A stretch of DNA of 64,000 nt from Liolophura sinensis (taxonomy: Eukaryota > Mollusca > Polyplacophora > Chitonida > Chitonidae), in the NCBI RefSeq assembly GCF_032854445.1, contig NC_088306.1:5719145-5783144 (forward strand). Reading direction: 5' to 3'. The position numbers and the translations under genes are program-made. Under the pieces are notes generated by a model. The model worked only from the letters and a program-made list of their open reading frames with translations, ran no database searches and was not told the DNA's origin. Numbering within the stretch: position 1 is the stretch's first letter; every line of letters starts with the position of its first letter. Shown here piece by piece: positions 23,030 to 37,380 of this stretch.

Positions 23030-24150
23030 ATAAAGTGGCCTAAAGCGATACGGTATAAAGTGGCCTGAACCGATACGGTGTAAAGTGGCCTGAACCGAAA
23101 CGGTATAAAGTGGTCTGAACCGATACTGTATAAAGTTTATTGAACTGATACAGTATAAAGTGGCCTGAACCGAAACGGTATAAAGTGGCCTGAACAGATA
23201 CGGTATAAAGTGGTCTGAACCGATACGGTATAAAAAGGTCTGAACCTATCCGGTATAAAGTGACCTGAACCGATATGGTATGGAGTGGCCTGAACCGTTA
23301 CGGTATAAAGTGGTCTGAACCGATACGATATAAAAAGGTCTGAACCTATGCGGTATAAAGTGACCTGAACCGATACGGTATGAAGTGGTCTGAACCAATA
23401 TGGTATAAAGCGACCTGAACCGATACTGTATAAACTTTTCTGAAACGATACAGTATAAAGTGGTCTAAAGAGATACGGTATAAAGTGGCCTGAATCGATA
23501 GGGTGTAAAGTGGCCTGAACCGAAACGGTATAAAGTGGTCTGAACCGATACTGTATAAAGTTTTCTGAACTGATACAGTATAAAGTGGCCTGAACCTATA
23601 CGGTATAAAGTGGCCTGAACCGATACGGTATAACGTTGTCTAAACCGATTCGGTGTGAAGTGGTCTGAACCGATACGGTATAAAGTGACCTGAACCGATA
23701 TGGAATGAAGTGGCCTGAACCGATACGGTATAAAAAGGTCTGAACCTATGCGGTATAAAGTGACCTGAACCGATACGGTATGAAGTGGTCTGAACCGATA
23801 TGGTATAAAGCGACCTGAACCGATACAGTATAAACTTTTCTGAAACGATACAGTATAAAGTGGTCTAAAGAGATACGGTATAAAGTGGCCTGAACCGATA
23901 CGGTACAAAGTTTTCTGAACTGATACAGTATAAAGTGGCCTGAACCGATACAATATAACATGGTCTGAACCTATACGGTATAAAGTGGCCTGAACTGATA
24001 CAGTATAAAGTTTTCTGAATCAATACTGTATAAACTGGCCTGAACCGATACGGTATAAACTGGGCTGAACGGATAAGGTATGAAGTTTTCTGAACCGATA
24101 TGGTGTATAGTGGCTTGAACCGATACGGTATAAAGTGGTGGGAATCACTA
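23030..24150. repeat. 25-bp tandem array, about 45 copies, with higher-order structure
   Basis: The unit is 'cgatacggtataaagtgg' + 'cctgaac'. Variants recur in order: a block starting 'taaaaaggtctgaacctatg' at 23331 is repeated at 23731, exactly 400 bases (16 units) later, and stays alike for about 150 bases. Minus-strand frames of 71 and 162 codons are artefacts of a unit without stops. Confidence 0.95.
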
Positions 24151-25197
24151 TGACTATTCCACGTACAAAATGAAAGTATGATAAAATTCCAGAGGAAGGT
24201 TCAAGAACAATATGTTTAGATTACGCCTGTGAATTGTTAAGTGAAGCGTTTTTAAAAAACGTTACTTTTGATTTGGTAAGGGATATATGAGCCGACAACA
24301 GTAATGAACTACAGTATGCCTTATGTTGTGGGAAACAAAATCCACGGGGATCTGTCTCTGGATTGTAAGAATCATGTTTACCGTTATATCAGAAGGTAGT
24401 TCGGAAACGTAATATCCACGTGCTAGAACTTGCAAAGGTCAGAATATACAAGACACCCTGCTCTGTGAAAAAGAAAAATCGAGTTGCTTTTGTGCTCAAT
24501 TCAGTTCCCTTTGGTGCATCGCGAATTGACAGACTTCCGTATGTTTAAGTAGAGTAGTTTCTTTACGACTAAATCCGAAATGAAAACCGGAATAATACAT
24601 GAAATGGAAATGGTCTGGTATATTCAGGGGCGGTCTGCATGGGGACAACGAATTATGTTAGTATTCTCTATCAGTGTTAATCTAACATGTATCAAACTTT
24701 AAGTGTCTTAGTGCTTTCTTTTTCAGAGAGATAGCTAGTGTCATGTCCGTTGATATTTTGTCTGAGGCTGGCCATACAGGACTGTCTAGATATAGATCTT
24801 CAGCGTTAGATAAATGTAATGCTGTTCTAAAAGACAATGCATAATTTGAGGGTCATATCACTGATATTTAGACGTCACACCATTTATATTACGATGTAAC
24901 ATATTGTCCACACAGAAGCTGCTGAATAAGATGTTCAAATATTTCTTTAATCTTTCGATGTCATACACAACAGTTCTAGAGTTGAGGGCACTGGAATGCC
25001 CAAGGAAAATCACCGACCGTTGGCTAGTTACTGACGAATTTTTTTTAAGTGTAACGTATAAACGTGCATACCGTATCCGGGTGGAATTGGTCTTCAAAGG
25101 TCATGTTTGCAAATCTATACAAACGTTCCCAAAGACAGTTATTCATCCCATACTGTCACCATGCCAGGTCCATAGTACAATAACAATGGGAAATTGC

Positions 25198-25410
25198 TTT
25201 TTTTATTTATCTGGTTAGTGTTTTACTCCGTACTGAAAAATATTTCACTGTTAAGAGGACGACCAGCATTATGGTGAGAGGGAAACGGGCGGAGCCAGTG
25301 GGAAACACAGAACCATCCGCAGGTTGCTGCAGACCTTTCTACATACGATAAGATAGAAAGCCTATCTCACAACTAGTGAGAGGCACTAGTTTTTGTGCTG
25401 CGCTAGCAGA
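25198..25410 (-). mobile_element. SINE, 5'-damaged, diverged
   Basis: A T-rich tail, 'agtgttttactccgtactga', 'accagcattatggtgagagg' and 'ccatccgcaggttgctgcag' are readable in minus orientation. The head end is degraded near 'gctgcgctagcaga'. Confidence 0.85.
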
Positions 25411-26289
25411 GTCTTGTTAAGTCCCGTAACCTCCCCCTCCCCCTTCCCCACCATCAACCCACACATCAATCTAAGGGAATTATTCTCTGTCCGAAGACGG
25501 TTTTGATCCCGTGTGTCGCTGTGCACCTACTCCTGACTCACCACCACTCCCGACCTTGAACTACATCGGTGAAATTCGCGTGCGCCATCTTGAATCCAGC
25601 CCAGTCAGCGTGGCATTAACAGTTATTGGTTCCAGGCAAAGGCTCCCAGCAGGCATGCGGTGAAAATTGCTAAAACGTCGGTTGGAAGCGTGTAAATAAG
25701 CAGGAATACATTACAACTTTACTCAAAAACGTTTTTGCTCGGAAGTTTTGATTTTCCTGGCATATGGTTTAATTACAGGGTCAAACATTAACTTTAGATT
25801 CGCTTCAACTTGACTCTCCCACACGAATTTTCCTTGGCACCTGAGTATGCTTTGGGATAAGACTTTCTGAGTAATTACGACCAGCTAGCTTGGCAGATAT
25901 TTTATTGTCCACTTCCGTGAAGTGATTAGGCCTTCCACCTGCCCCTGTGCCCTGCCCTAATTATAGTGGTCTCCGCGGATGGCTACTTACTTAATTGAGA
26001 AAATACCTATGCACTGTTTGCCCTTGTTCTGATGTAACAGCAGCATATTTTAGTTGAACTTTAGAAAGTCGGTTGGAGTTCGAATTCCGCAGCTGTGGAC
26101 TATAGCTTTGCAGGTTTATATTAAATGTGTTTCACTTTTCCGCCTAATTTTTTAGGTGTGAGCTGATCTTTGGGATTTCAACCGCTTGACGATCTGCATA
26201 CCGAGACAAACTCTGAAATAAAAACGTAGGCGCATGTGATATTTTATGATGAGCTGTCGGGCTGCGTATAGGTATATTACCACAGAGTG

Positions 26290-26550
26290 GCGTGGGTAAC
26301 CATTTAGGTGTGTGCGTAACTATTCAGATGAGTGCGTAACAATTTAGGTGTGTGTGTAACTATTCAGATGAATGTGTAACCAGGTAAGTGCGTGTGTAAG
26401 TATTCAGGTGAGAGTGTAACCATTTAGGTTGGTGTATAACTATCCAAAAGTGTGTGTAACCATTCAAGTGCGTGTGTAACCATTCGGTTGCGTGTGTAAC
26501 CATTTAGGTGTATGTGTAATCATCCAGATGCGACTGCAACTATTCCAGTT
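26290..26550. repeat. 20-bp minisatellite, about 13 copies
   Basis: The unit is 'gtgtgtaaccatttaggtgc' with many substitutions. At the left end 'catttagg' and 'tattcaga' units alternate, giving a 40-bp dimer. Confidence 0.85.
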
Positions 26551-29500
26551 GTCCATTCATGTGAAACACAGTAATTTGATACATTTTTCATTAAAAGATC
26601 GTGGTGTTTGAATAAACGGTCTCAATATATTACCTTCTCTCTACCAGTACATCATTTGTTGAATCACAGCTCAGTTTCGGTCGGATCAAACCAAAGAATT
26701 TAAAAAATGGTTCTTGTAGCTGCATCGCTTGGCGCTCAGCAATTAGAGCAAGGAAACAGGACTGGTTGGCCAGTGATGGCACACCTAAACCAACATGGCA
26801 TGTACATGATTTTGTATACTGATTTCAGTCTGTCACCTAAAACGTCCCATGCGCCTTTATAGCATCATGAAAAACTGTTGATTGTGTCTCTTTGCGTCTT
26901 AAATTCTGACACTTTCTTCGTTCTTTGACGATATATGTTGGACCCCATTTTCGAAATCTGAACTGCGGTTATTGCCCTGGGACTTACAATTTGGCGGACA
27001 TTTGGTATATGATTGTCTGTGTTGAAGCCTAGACACGTTGCCATCTTTCCTATTTTCACTTTTTCAGATCTGTAAAAAAAAACAAAAGTTGAGAAACAAT
27101 ATTAACCGTACCAGTCAGTTATGCGCAAAGCTTTGTTCTTCATTTCTTTGTTTGTTCCTGCCTCTCTTCTATCTTTGTGCTGTTTCACGGTAAAGGTTCT
27201 CCGATTACTCGATTGCTTCATCGTTGAGTGTAAGTCACAGACTAGTTTATATCCTAATCACAAGTGTGTTGAATGGAGGTAGTCTAATCCGTTGGAGGAA
27301 GTCTCCTTCGTTCAGTCGAAAAAGATTTGGCACCTTGGACATTACCGGTTTTCGTGCATACCAATGACATAGGCGTCTTCAACATTGCCAGAACTTACCG
27401 TAACGTCTCGGATGTGGTCGAAGCTTATCTGAAATGCTGATTTGGAACGGCTTAAATTCTGTAGTGTTAGGCATGCTTACAATGGCGGGAAGTCAGATCA
27501 ATTAAAGAGAGATCTTGGATTTAGTACCGCCTGACCAACTTGGGCTTGTCTCGACTGACTTGTAAGATAAAACAGCATTGAGCCTACCTCTGGAGATGGA
27601 GCTGTACATAGCGATGAATCTGGGGAGTGGACGTCTTTTGTGTCTGCTGACAGCGCTCGTTCTATAAACGATGACTAGCCACTATTTAACGGAAGCACGG
27701 TGAAATAACCCGGTAAAGCATCATTTCGTTTTATCTTGAAACTAGAGCAAATATTGAAATTGTCTGCTGGTGTTTACCGCTGCCGAGTAGCTCTGAAGGG
27801 AATAATCAAGCCCCGAACTCTCCACTTGATTAAATGACGATCGCACTGCTCTCCACGAGCTAACATTCTACATGCTCATTTCCCACGAAACACTGGCCTT
27901 TTCAGCCTCAGACAAGGGCCGGGGACAAGCACGCACCTAGATAGATAAATAATTAACTTTTCTCTAAATCGAACTCCTTCCTCTTTTTTTTTGAGATGAG
28001 CAGTTGTCCTTTTAAGATTTAGTCTTAATATGTCAAAACGTCAGCCATGTTGGTTCACCAGGAACCAGGTATGCTGTTGGTTCGGTCGCTTGGCATTACA
28101 AAATACAGGGCCGTGTGGTGAATCCGGATTGCAGACTTCGTGTTTTCAACATGCGTATAGATTGCATCCGTATTTATTGACTACTGCAGCTGGATGTCTC
28201 TGCCTCACTTTACAGCTAAGTCGACGAACAAATTGAATCAATACCATTCCAGCAAATTAAGCCGCTGAGGTGACCGAGAGCAGAGGCACTCCGGACCGTC
28301 TTGGTCATTTTGAAAACAGCACGCTTATTGTTCATCCTGCGTACGAGGACAAAACCCGGCTAGATTGAATGGATGTTATGGAGAGGTGTCGGCGGAGTTT
28401 TAACAACAGCCCACTCTGGCGGAGAAGGCTGCGGTAGACAAGTGGCTATATTTGAACACATCGTCCTCAGTGTACGAAGCGGTAAACATAGCACCCGTAA
28501 TTGAGAGTGGCAAATACGCCGTATTGTGTCTTCCCTACAGGTGCTCTCTCCACGAACTGTCTGTCACCGTTAAAGCAGAGACCCATCTTTTAGACAGACA
28601 AAGTTCCGTATTAAACATGCGTAGTTGTTCAGGGCTGTATAAAGTACAGCCAATACCTTCTGTAAGACATTATGTTATCTAATTATTTGATGGCCTCGCT
28701 TAAGAATTTGTCACTTACCTGTACAAGTCAATTTTATGAGTGCAGGAAAGCGTAATACCTGGAAGAAGCTGCTGTTCGAGTTTACCACATACCTTAAATG
28801 CATATCTGCTTAAATTGCAGTATAAGGAACATGGATCTTTTAGGCATAGCTCCGATTTATTGTCAGATGATTTACGCCGAGGTCAGACTCTATTCAGCTA
28901 AGTGTGCAAGAATCAGAGTTTGTCAGAACATGGTGCAATCGACCACTGGTGTTCAGAGAAAGTACGGTGTTTTTGGAGGTGCATTTAGCTCTGGCGAATA
29001 AATGATATACTCACAGCTCTTAAAACACAGTCGTTTCTTTTTAGCTTAAGACACCCCCATGACGTCACAGAAGATTGAACATTTGTAACCAATGTGTGGG
29101 ACATCTGGTTGACCTACTTTGCAAAAATACTGCTTATAATAGGTTATTTGCTTGTTCTAGATCGACAGTTGGGAAGGTCTTAAGGTAGCAGGCCTCCATA
29201 TCATCTAGCATTTTCACGCACATGCCTAATATGGTTTCATGATTTTTTTTACTGTATTTGCAGTAAATATAAAGGAAAATATAAAACAAATAAATGAAAC
29301 AATCAAACAAAAATAATGATGTTTTGATCTGATGTATTTTTGGACAACATTGAGCAAAGAAAAACAATTAGCACATAAATTTTAAAATAATTGAAGATTT
29401 AAATCTAAATGGGTTTTTGGATTCCCCGTTGAAAGAAATGATAATTGTTGTCATAGTTATTATTAATGTTATAATTAATTAATTAATTAATTAAATATTT

Positions 29501-32500
29501 ATTGGCCGTCTTTTACCGCCTTTGGTCAGGATGGGCAACAATTCTTGTTTCTCATTTTGTCATGCTAGAAGAATTCTTTGTCTAGGTTAAATACACACGT
29601 AGATTCTGAATATTAATTAAACAATGTTTTATGATTTTGGTGTGTTCGATGATGATTTTATCATGTATTCGCTGTGTGTAGAAGTACGCATGCCAGAAAA
29701 GCGGTTGTATCAGACCATCAACATGGCATGCTGGAATCCCCTGCTTCCCCCAGTAGTTCTTTTGCCAATTCCGTTTGGCCCCCATGTTAGATCATCACGA
29801 CATTAGTTCATCAGGGAAGTTGTTCACCTCAGTAAGAAATATTTCAGCCCACGTTTCTTTGTAAACTGACAAAAACTTCATGTTTCCACAACACGTACCA
29901 TTCAATTTCTGGCGTAATTTCCTGATATTTATTGCTTCCCCGTACAGCGGCGCCTCAGTAAGTAAGGCCTCAGTTTTGTGAAGATTTTCCTCGAGTAGCT
30001 CTGAATTACATCATTCGGAGAAAACCACTGCGATCTTTTTTTCACTCGATATAACATTAGCTCGCCTAATGCTCAAGAAATCGCTCCTCTCTATGAACAA
30101 CGCAAATATTTAATGCTAGTGTATTTATTTAAACCAATGTCTGAATGAGTGGCATACACCATTACAATTCTCTGCCATTTATCATGGCATCAAGTAACAA
30201 TGATCCTGTCGCTGTGTTCAAAGTATTTCTCATTTTCTACCAGAGCTGGAAAGCGCTTATTCCCTTCGCCAAAATCCCATTCCTTTGCTCTACTTTGCGT
30301 TGCCATCACATTTCTTGCAGTCAGTGCTTTACTACAGCTTGCAGGAAGAGCGCTGGTGCCAAATAGATTGGCCTGAAAATTCGACCAGTTCATTCAGACC
30401 CAATATGAGAAAATTCCTATCCAACTTAACTTGACCAATGGGATAAAACAACGTGTTCAGTTTTTCAAATAAAACTAATCGATGGTATAGTTTTTAAAGT
30501 TCATATTTCCATGGAGACAAGTGTGAAAACTAATGATCATTTTGGCACAGAATCTAAAGTGATGATAACGACTTGGGCTGAAATCCGACGGTCCGGCCTA
30601 ATACCATCCATGATTCATGAGCTCTAGTCTTCACCGCCCGTAGCTCCTGACCTTAACTGACCGTTAAGCTTGGACAACAGGGACTTCAAACTGTCCGTCT
30701 CGCTTCTCTCCTGCTAATGGCCGAGGTTGCCAGAACGCAGGAATTGCCGGCTGGATTTTATTGATATAGCACGGGTCATTTTTATGACTAAATGCCGTCT
30801 CATCCGAACACATCGTCTTGTGTGTCCTCCGTGGGAAGACGTACCGACAAGCTGTGCATCAGCCTTGACGTTCATCCAGAATGAGTGTTTACCGCTGTGT
30901 CGACTTCCAGTGTTCAAGCCAACGTCCCAAAGTCCCAGAGCAGTGGCCTTCTATATTCATACAAAGGACGCCTCGCAGAGAATAAGGGTAATATGCCTCA
31001 CTACAGCGGTCAGGCTTGACACAAGCTCTTCTACAGCTTATCACATGAACGCGTGATAAAACCCATGTGGGCTGATAACAGCTCTCTCATTCCTTCTGCA
31101 TGAGTAGGACTTTACACCTCTTTGAACAACATTTTTGTTGCAGAAGAAGTTAATATGGCCAGTTCTAACTAGGAAATGATATCGTCACATTTAGTAGACA
31201 TTATCTACTTCACTATGGCCGTAATGGCCGTTTGTGGACACCGCGCTGTGAACGCTACATTTGTAACAAAACACAGCTTGGCCGTGGAAATATCCAGCTA
31301 ATCTACCGGTCAAGCCAGCAACGCAGTAACCTAAAAAACATTTCAGTCTGTGATCCCGTATAATGAATTGAACCAAATCAGTTATTTAGAGAAAAACAAG
31401 ATAATGCAAGCAAATCACTCCACTAATTAAACAATTAAACCGTTAACCAACAATACAAGGCAATAAATCAATCACGTTTGATTGAGGGAATCGTCGGCTA
31501 ATCTACTTAATCAATGTAGAATTTCGACAGTGTTAAGTACGCTGACCTCTTCGTGTACGTAGCACCCAGTTGCTCGGATGGCATATAGCTAAAGGGTCAC
31601 TAGCTCGAACATGCATTTGGGGAGATTAATACCCGATTCAGAACATAAAAGCCGTTTTAAATCAATGCTCAATGGCTTGACCAAATCAATATAAGAGCAT
31701 GCCGAAATAAACTACCTCGTTGGCTACTTTACATTCCTTCAGTTGAGTGAGGCGTCTAAATTCGGAGTGCGCAATGAACCCATTTCCACGATGGATTTTA
31801 TCCATCGCGAGGCAAAAACTGACGCGGTAGCATGTGGTACACGGATCTATTCATCATCGAGACCGTCAGAAAACAAGGCCATTTTCACTATCAATATTTC
31901 CAGGGCGAGTGAATAATTACTACAGAAGCCAACTCCTGTGGAGCATATGTGAACTGGAGTTAACTAATCTTTGTCTCGATTGCTCCTCATACCATGGTGG
32001 CAGACTACCGTGGTCTTCACCAGATGCCGCAACAGCTTTGTCAACTTCTACTCAAAATATATCCTCAGATTTCGATCGGTGCCATATGCCATACAATCAC
32101 TTCACTGGAAGGCAGGTTATGGGGTTGAGCGACGTTAGTATTACTGCGGAAACATTTTGAGTTCCGTTGAAAAATCTGATATATTTTAGCTAGATGCAAG
32201 TAATTAACAGTGCAAATTTTTGTAATAGTATATCACAAACGTATAACGTCTGTAACAGTGTTGTCCAATCAATGCCGCAGCATTCTTCAGTTCGGATCCC
32301 AAACCAGGACCCACTTACATGAATTACACCCGAAAACATTGTCGCGGTGTGAGTTTTGTCCTAAGGTGATGATATAACCATACATCCGTGTTACCTTGTC
32401 CTCGTATCTCTTGTCATCAGTGCCTTTGATTAGGCTGTCCAGAAAGTCTTAACTGGCCCTAGGACAAGCGCAATCTGCAATATAGGTTCCATAATTCTGT

Positions 32501-32549
32501 CATTTCGTGGCGGCGGAATCTGTCGTCGATTAGATTTAGTGGAGATGTA
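26551..32549. other. Largest stretch low in obvious repeats
   Basis: Apart from the 29043 fragment and a short (ttaa)n tract at about 29474-29494, about 6 kb shows no tandem array and no clear SINE. Frames at 28030-28236, 30145-30393, 30727-31056 and 31834-32160 match nothing I know. It is a reasonable place to look for intronic regulatory elements. Confidence 0.45.
29043..29150 (+). repeat. Fragment of the ~500-bp unclassified dispersed element
   Basis: 'caatgtgtgggacatctggt' and 'atactgcttataatagg' match 60688-60740 closely. Only the last about 110 bases of the element are present. Confidence 0.75.
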
Positions 32550-33815
32550 GACGCCCCTGGACACTAGCTTGTACAGGGGCCGAGTTCGTCAGGAAAACAA
32601 GCTCAGACGGCATTTTTTTGAGGTCATAAGCACACCCCTAACCCTAGAGTACCGGCTTATACAGCACAGGTGTTTGTGAAGGAAACAACCTGAGACCAGT
32701 ATTCTGTCAGGTCATAAGGGTGCCCCTACTCACAGAGCACCAGCTTGTGCAGTACCCGGATTTGTCAGAGGAACAAGCCTAGAAGATATTCTTTGAGGTC
32801 ATAAGGCCGCCTCTATCCACAGAGTACCAGCTTGTACAGTACCCGGATTTGTCAAAGCCTAGAGGATATTCAGTGAGGTCATAAGGCCTCCTATATCCAT
32901 AGAGTACCAGCTTGTACAATAGCTGAGTTCGTCAGGGAACCAGCACAAACGGTATTCCGTTAGGTCCCTGGCCACAGAGTACCAACTTGTACAGTAACGT
33001 GGTCTGTCAGGGAAACAAGCCTAGACGATATTCAATGAGGTCATAAGGCCTCCCCTAGCCACAGAGTACCAGCTTGTACAGGAGCTGAGCTCGTCAGGGA
33101 AACCAGGGCAAACGGTATTCCATTAGGTCCCTAGTCATAGAGTACCAGCTTGTGTAGTACCTGGATTTGTCAGGGAAACAAGCCTAGACGGTATTCTGTG
33201 AGGACATAAGGTCTCCCTTAGCCACAGAGCACCACCTTGTACAGTACCTTGATCTACCAGGGAAATAGGCACAGACGGTACTCTGTTAGGCCATAGGGAT
33301 AACCCTAGCCACAGAGTACCAGCTTGTACAGTACCCGTGTTCGTGATGGAAACAAGCCTAGATGGTATTGTGTGAGGTCATAAGGCCTCCATTATCCGCA
33401 GAGTACCAGCTTGTACAAGAGCCGAGTTTGCCAGGGGAACAAGCCGAGACTGTATTCTGTGAGGTCATGAGGACGCCTCTAGCCACAGTACTTTTTTTTT
33501 ACGTACTTTACCCGTATTTGTCAGGGTAACAAGCCTAGACAGCATTGTCTTATGCCATAAGGTCTCCTTTAGCCACAGAATACCAGCTTATACAGTACCT
33601 GTGTTTGTGAGGGAAACAAGCCTAGACAGTATTCTGTTATGCCCCTAGCCCCAGAGTACCAGCTTGTACAGTACCCGTGTTTCTTGATGAAAAAAGCCGA
33701 GGCGATATTCTGTGAGGTCATAAGAACGGCCCTAGCCACAGAATACCAGCTTGTACAGTACCCGAGTTTGTCAAGGGCACGAGCAGAGGCCGAATTTTGT
33801 TAGTTCAAATAATGG
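32550..33815. repeat. Long tandem array, unit about 87 bp, about 14 copies
   Basis: The unit includes 'ccacagagtaccagcttgta', 'gtttgtcagggaaacaagcc', 'tagacggtattctgtgaggt' and 'cataaggcctcccctag'. Copies differ by indels (some lack the 'cataagg' part), so the period varies. It has no convincing open frame. Confidence 0.95.
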
Positions 33816-36800
33816 GACCTGCTATCTTAATCTTTCTCCTCTAACTGAGGTCTCTGTCTTGAAGAATCCTTTACAGCCAATTTCAGGTTGAAACAATAAT
33901 TATATGGTAGACTTCGTAACCTCTGATCGTATAATCCCTCAAGGGCTTGTCTTAGTGATATGTGCTGTATGAATGTCGTATAGTGCAAGCGAATACCTCG
34001 GACCACAATTTTAAAAATTCTTAAAGTAGACAATAACCAATTGTCTCAGACAACTTTTAGCGGACTTACACGGTTTACACGTAGGAACTTTGCATCTTGC
34101 AAGGTTAAAATTGATGATTTCTAGATGCGAGTGAGACCGTAGCGAGTGGATGGAACTGGGGGAGGGGTGAAAACGACAACGACAGGTTTATGTTGTTACA
34201 GTTTTGTATTTTACATGCAGCTGTGAAAATGGCTGTGGAAATAGAGTATAGAATAACCAGCTATGGTTTTGTAGCCTACTTCTAAGTGTATTGAAAATCT
34301 TAATCATTTTGAGCTGTCTCTAATACAGTAAATCATGGCCCAGGGATGTGGGTTTCTCTGCCATAATCCTGGGATGATTAACTCATCTTGTACACCTTAC
34401 CCTCGTTGTGCGATGCGGGAGTGCGGTCGGATGGGGGGGAGGTGGACGGGATGGGGGAGGTTGAGGGTGATCTGCAGACAAACGAAGTCGCCGAACTGAT
34501 GCTGTTTCCGACACACTCTCCACGATTCGGCTCTCTTTGTCAGCTGGTTTAGACAGATGACTAGATTAAGCCACAAAAACATGACCGCCGAAAGGAAATT
34601 AATATTGTCTAAACGTTGCAGCGTTCACTTCACGTCTTTCTTCGAGATTAATTACATGGCGTGACTAGTTTAGATAATGACAAATTCCAGCTCAAATCTC
34701 AGAATTTTTCATGTTCTTATGCACAATGCGAAAGTGTTTCCTTTCACAGGACAATAATTTTTCAACGTTTTTTTTTTTGGTTTCACGGAAAGTTGAATAC
34801 ATTTTCAAGAACCTGGTTGGTAACGGAAAATTAAAATTGAATTAGCTGCCATGTTTGAAGACCACTCATGATATGTTATTAACGTGCTTGGCAACCACTA
34901 TTCTACGGCAAATTTTCTTTCTTTTTTAAAGACAGGTGACCATGATTTATGGCACCTTTTCATAGAAAGGCCGACATCATTGTGCGTGTAGTGGGCGGCT
35001 TGTTTGATACATGTTGATTAATTCTGATGCCAAAGATCAGCCATTAAATAGACAATCAATCAATCAGTCGATCAAGAAAATAACATTCATTTATTAATCA
35101 ATTATGCAAGAACAAGCATAAAGATCAACAATCTTAGCGCTTAAATTTGTCAGTTCCCTCACGAATTCTCTATATCCACGTGCATTACCTAATTTGATAG
35201 CCAGCTACAGAGGAATTAAACTAAAACTCGTTCACCACTGAGAAAACACCTAATTGGATGTACCAGTTGGTCAGTTAAACCCTTTCCACGCATTCAAATT
35301 GGTATGACAGTTTAATATCTCCATTTCCAATATCGTTGCGTAGCGTACAAAAAGCTTGTGTTTCATGGTCGTTTAGTTGTCAGATATGAATGAGAAAATG
35401 CCTGTTTTATACATCCTCACATCGTTGTGCTGTCTAACCCTTCACCAGCTCTCGTGTTACTGGTGATCTATCGTTGCGTTTCGGACAGTTGTCGTCCTCC
35501 ATCAGGCGAAAACACCATTACTTATTTCTAAATCCTCGGATCCCGAGCAAAAATAGCGTTGAACGCGGCTAACTAGTTCGTGCAGGGCGGGCCAAGGTGT
35601 GCAGAAAAATAAGTAAATACGAATTCTATTACATCTGCTGACACTGGTGCAGAAAAAAAGAACGACACGGATATTCCGGGAAAATATTGATATGCTTCGC
35701 ACAAGTGTCCTGTATCCGATAGAAATATTTATGTTATTCCAGTGCTCGGCTAGCATGAGATTGCCATTATGATGGCGTGAACGGTAATAGCGGGCTCAGT
35801 GGCCAATCTTCACGAATCGATTGATCCTTGTATGATTGATTGAGTATTTCGACCATTAGTCCATGCCAGGATTGCATCGTAATAAACTTCGATGTAATTT
35901 AATTACGTTTAATCTAAAATATGGAATGTTTTTGGGATTCTTTGGAGTTCGAGTAAATTGTTTTTGGTTAAAATTTATATTAGTTTGTTTTCAGAACCTA
36001 ACTCAGGAATACTTATATATGCGATGACAAATATGTAGGTGTATGAAAGTGACCTAAAACTCGGAAAAGAGCACCGCAAGTCGCCAGATATCAGCGATTG
36101 ATAGCGATTGGCCAACGAGACCGACACGCGAGCGTGTAAACACACGTTTTTGTACGAAACCGTGGCTTACTGCAGCGATGTCTCATTTAGTTTATATGGC
36201 TGATATCTACCGGCAAGTGTCCTACTGGTCACGATAAAGTCGTCACTTGGAAGAGTCCCTGTCACTGATTTGCCAGAGAGAGTCACACATTAGTACAACT
36301 ATCAAGTGATTGAGTGACAATCTGTCCATCAGTGAATCAGCCAATTATTTTTTACTCTAGGGGACGGAGGAAACACTGAGCTACTTCTCATGTTCATGTA
36401 ACCAAACACGGTGTCAGGGTAAAAGTTGTTTTCGCAGAAAGGGGCTTTATTCGACGGATGGCTGGGCTATGTGAGGTGAACAATCCGAAGCCGCATCCTC
36501 TGAAACCTTTAAGGTCAGGCGGCTTCGCTGTAAAAGCTCTATTAAATTATTCAGCTGTTTTATTATTTATAATTATTCAAGTTTACCCTCTGATTAATGA
36601 CTGCTTGTCCGTGTAATGTTAATTGGGAGATCTATTGATCAAGTTGTTCATGACGCGCTCGACATGGCAAAAGCAATGTATCTACTTTCCTAATGTAATC
36701 TCTCTTCCTCCAAGTCGTTCCCTAGTGCCGTTTGCGGTACTTCGTCATCGGATAACAATAATTTTCATCTACCAATTATTAATTTGCGAAAAATCTCATG

Positions 36801-37322
36801 TGATCTCACGTGATGCAACCTTCGCCATTTGAGTGAGTTTTTGAGAACATTTCTTAATTTGTAGTAAATTTCTTAAGAAGAATTTTTGAAACTTGTTATT
36901 TTCTCGGCAAAAATTGCTGAACCAATTGTGTTATATTTAATTATTCATTTGGCCAAGTAGAATATTTGTCTTATGCGACGACAACCAGGCTTAGAGATAG
37001 AGAAAGTGGTACCAAACGTGGCCTATTACCTGACATGCTCTCAGACATTAGACCACTCTCCAAGCCGCTAATCGCTGCCGGTGAGTTGAACCGGCGGGTT
37101 AATTACCAGCTATACTGACGTAAGCGGACTCTGGGTCATTCAGTAGAGGGGGATTGGGGGTGCATTTTTTGTTTCTCGTGTCTTGTATGTACATCAAAAT
37201 AGTCCCACAGTTTCGTTTACATGTACAATAGAAGCTCAAAGTGTTCGATCAAACTGACCTGCACATTCGTTGTGCTAAGAGGAGACAGTGTACTTTTATG
37301 TAACAACTTTATTACGTGAAAT
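33816..37322. other. Apparently unique intron DNA
   Basis: Apart from the G-rich tract at 34427 and a possible very old SINE trace at about 36958-37000, nothing was recognised. Confidence 0.45.
34427..34468 (+). other. G-rich tract, possible G-quadruplex
   Basis: Four G runs (ggggggg, ggg, ggggg, ggg) occur within about 35 bases, separated by loops of 8, 2 and 7. One loop is just over the usual limit of 7, so folding is plausible but not assured. Confidence 0.4.
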
Positions 37323-37380
37323 CGCATAAGTGAAATATTCTTGAGTACGGCGTAAAACACAAATCAAATAAATAAATAAG
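37323..37380 (+). mobile_element. SINE 3' tail fragment
   Basis: 'aagtgaaatattcttgagta' to 'aaaacacaaatcaaataaat'. Only the last about 58 bases are present. Confidence 0.9.

Noticed and set aside
23465-23961. Minus-strand frames of 162 and 71 codons with 'YRFRPLYTVSVQ' repeats
   Set aside because: They are by-products of the 25-bp array, with no start context or domain and frame cycling every 75 bases.
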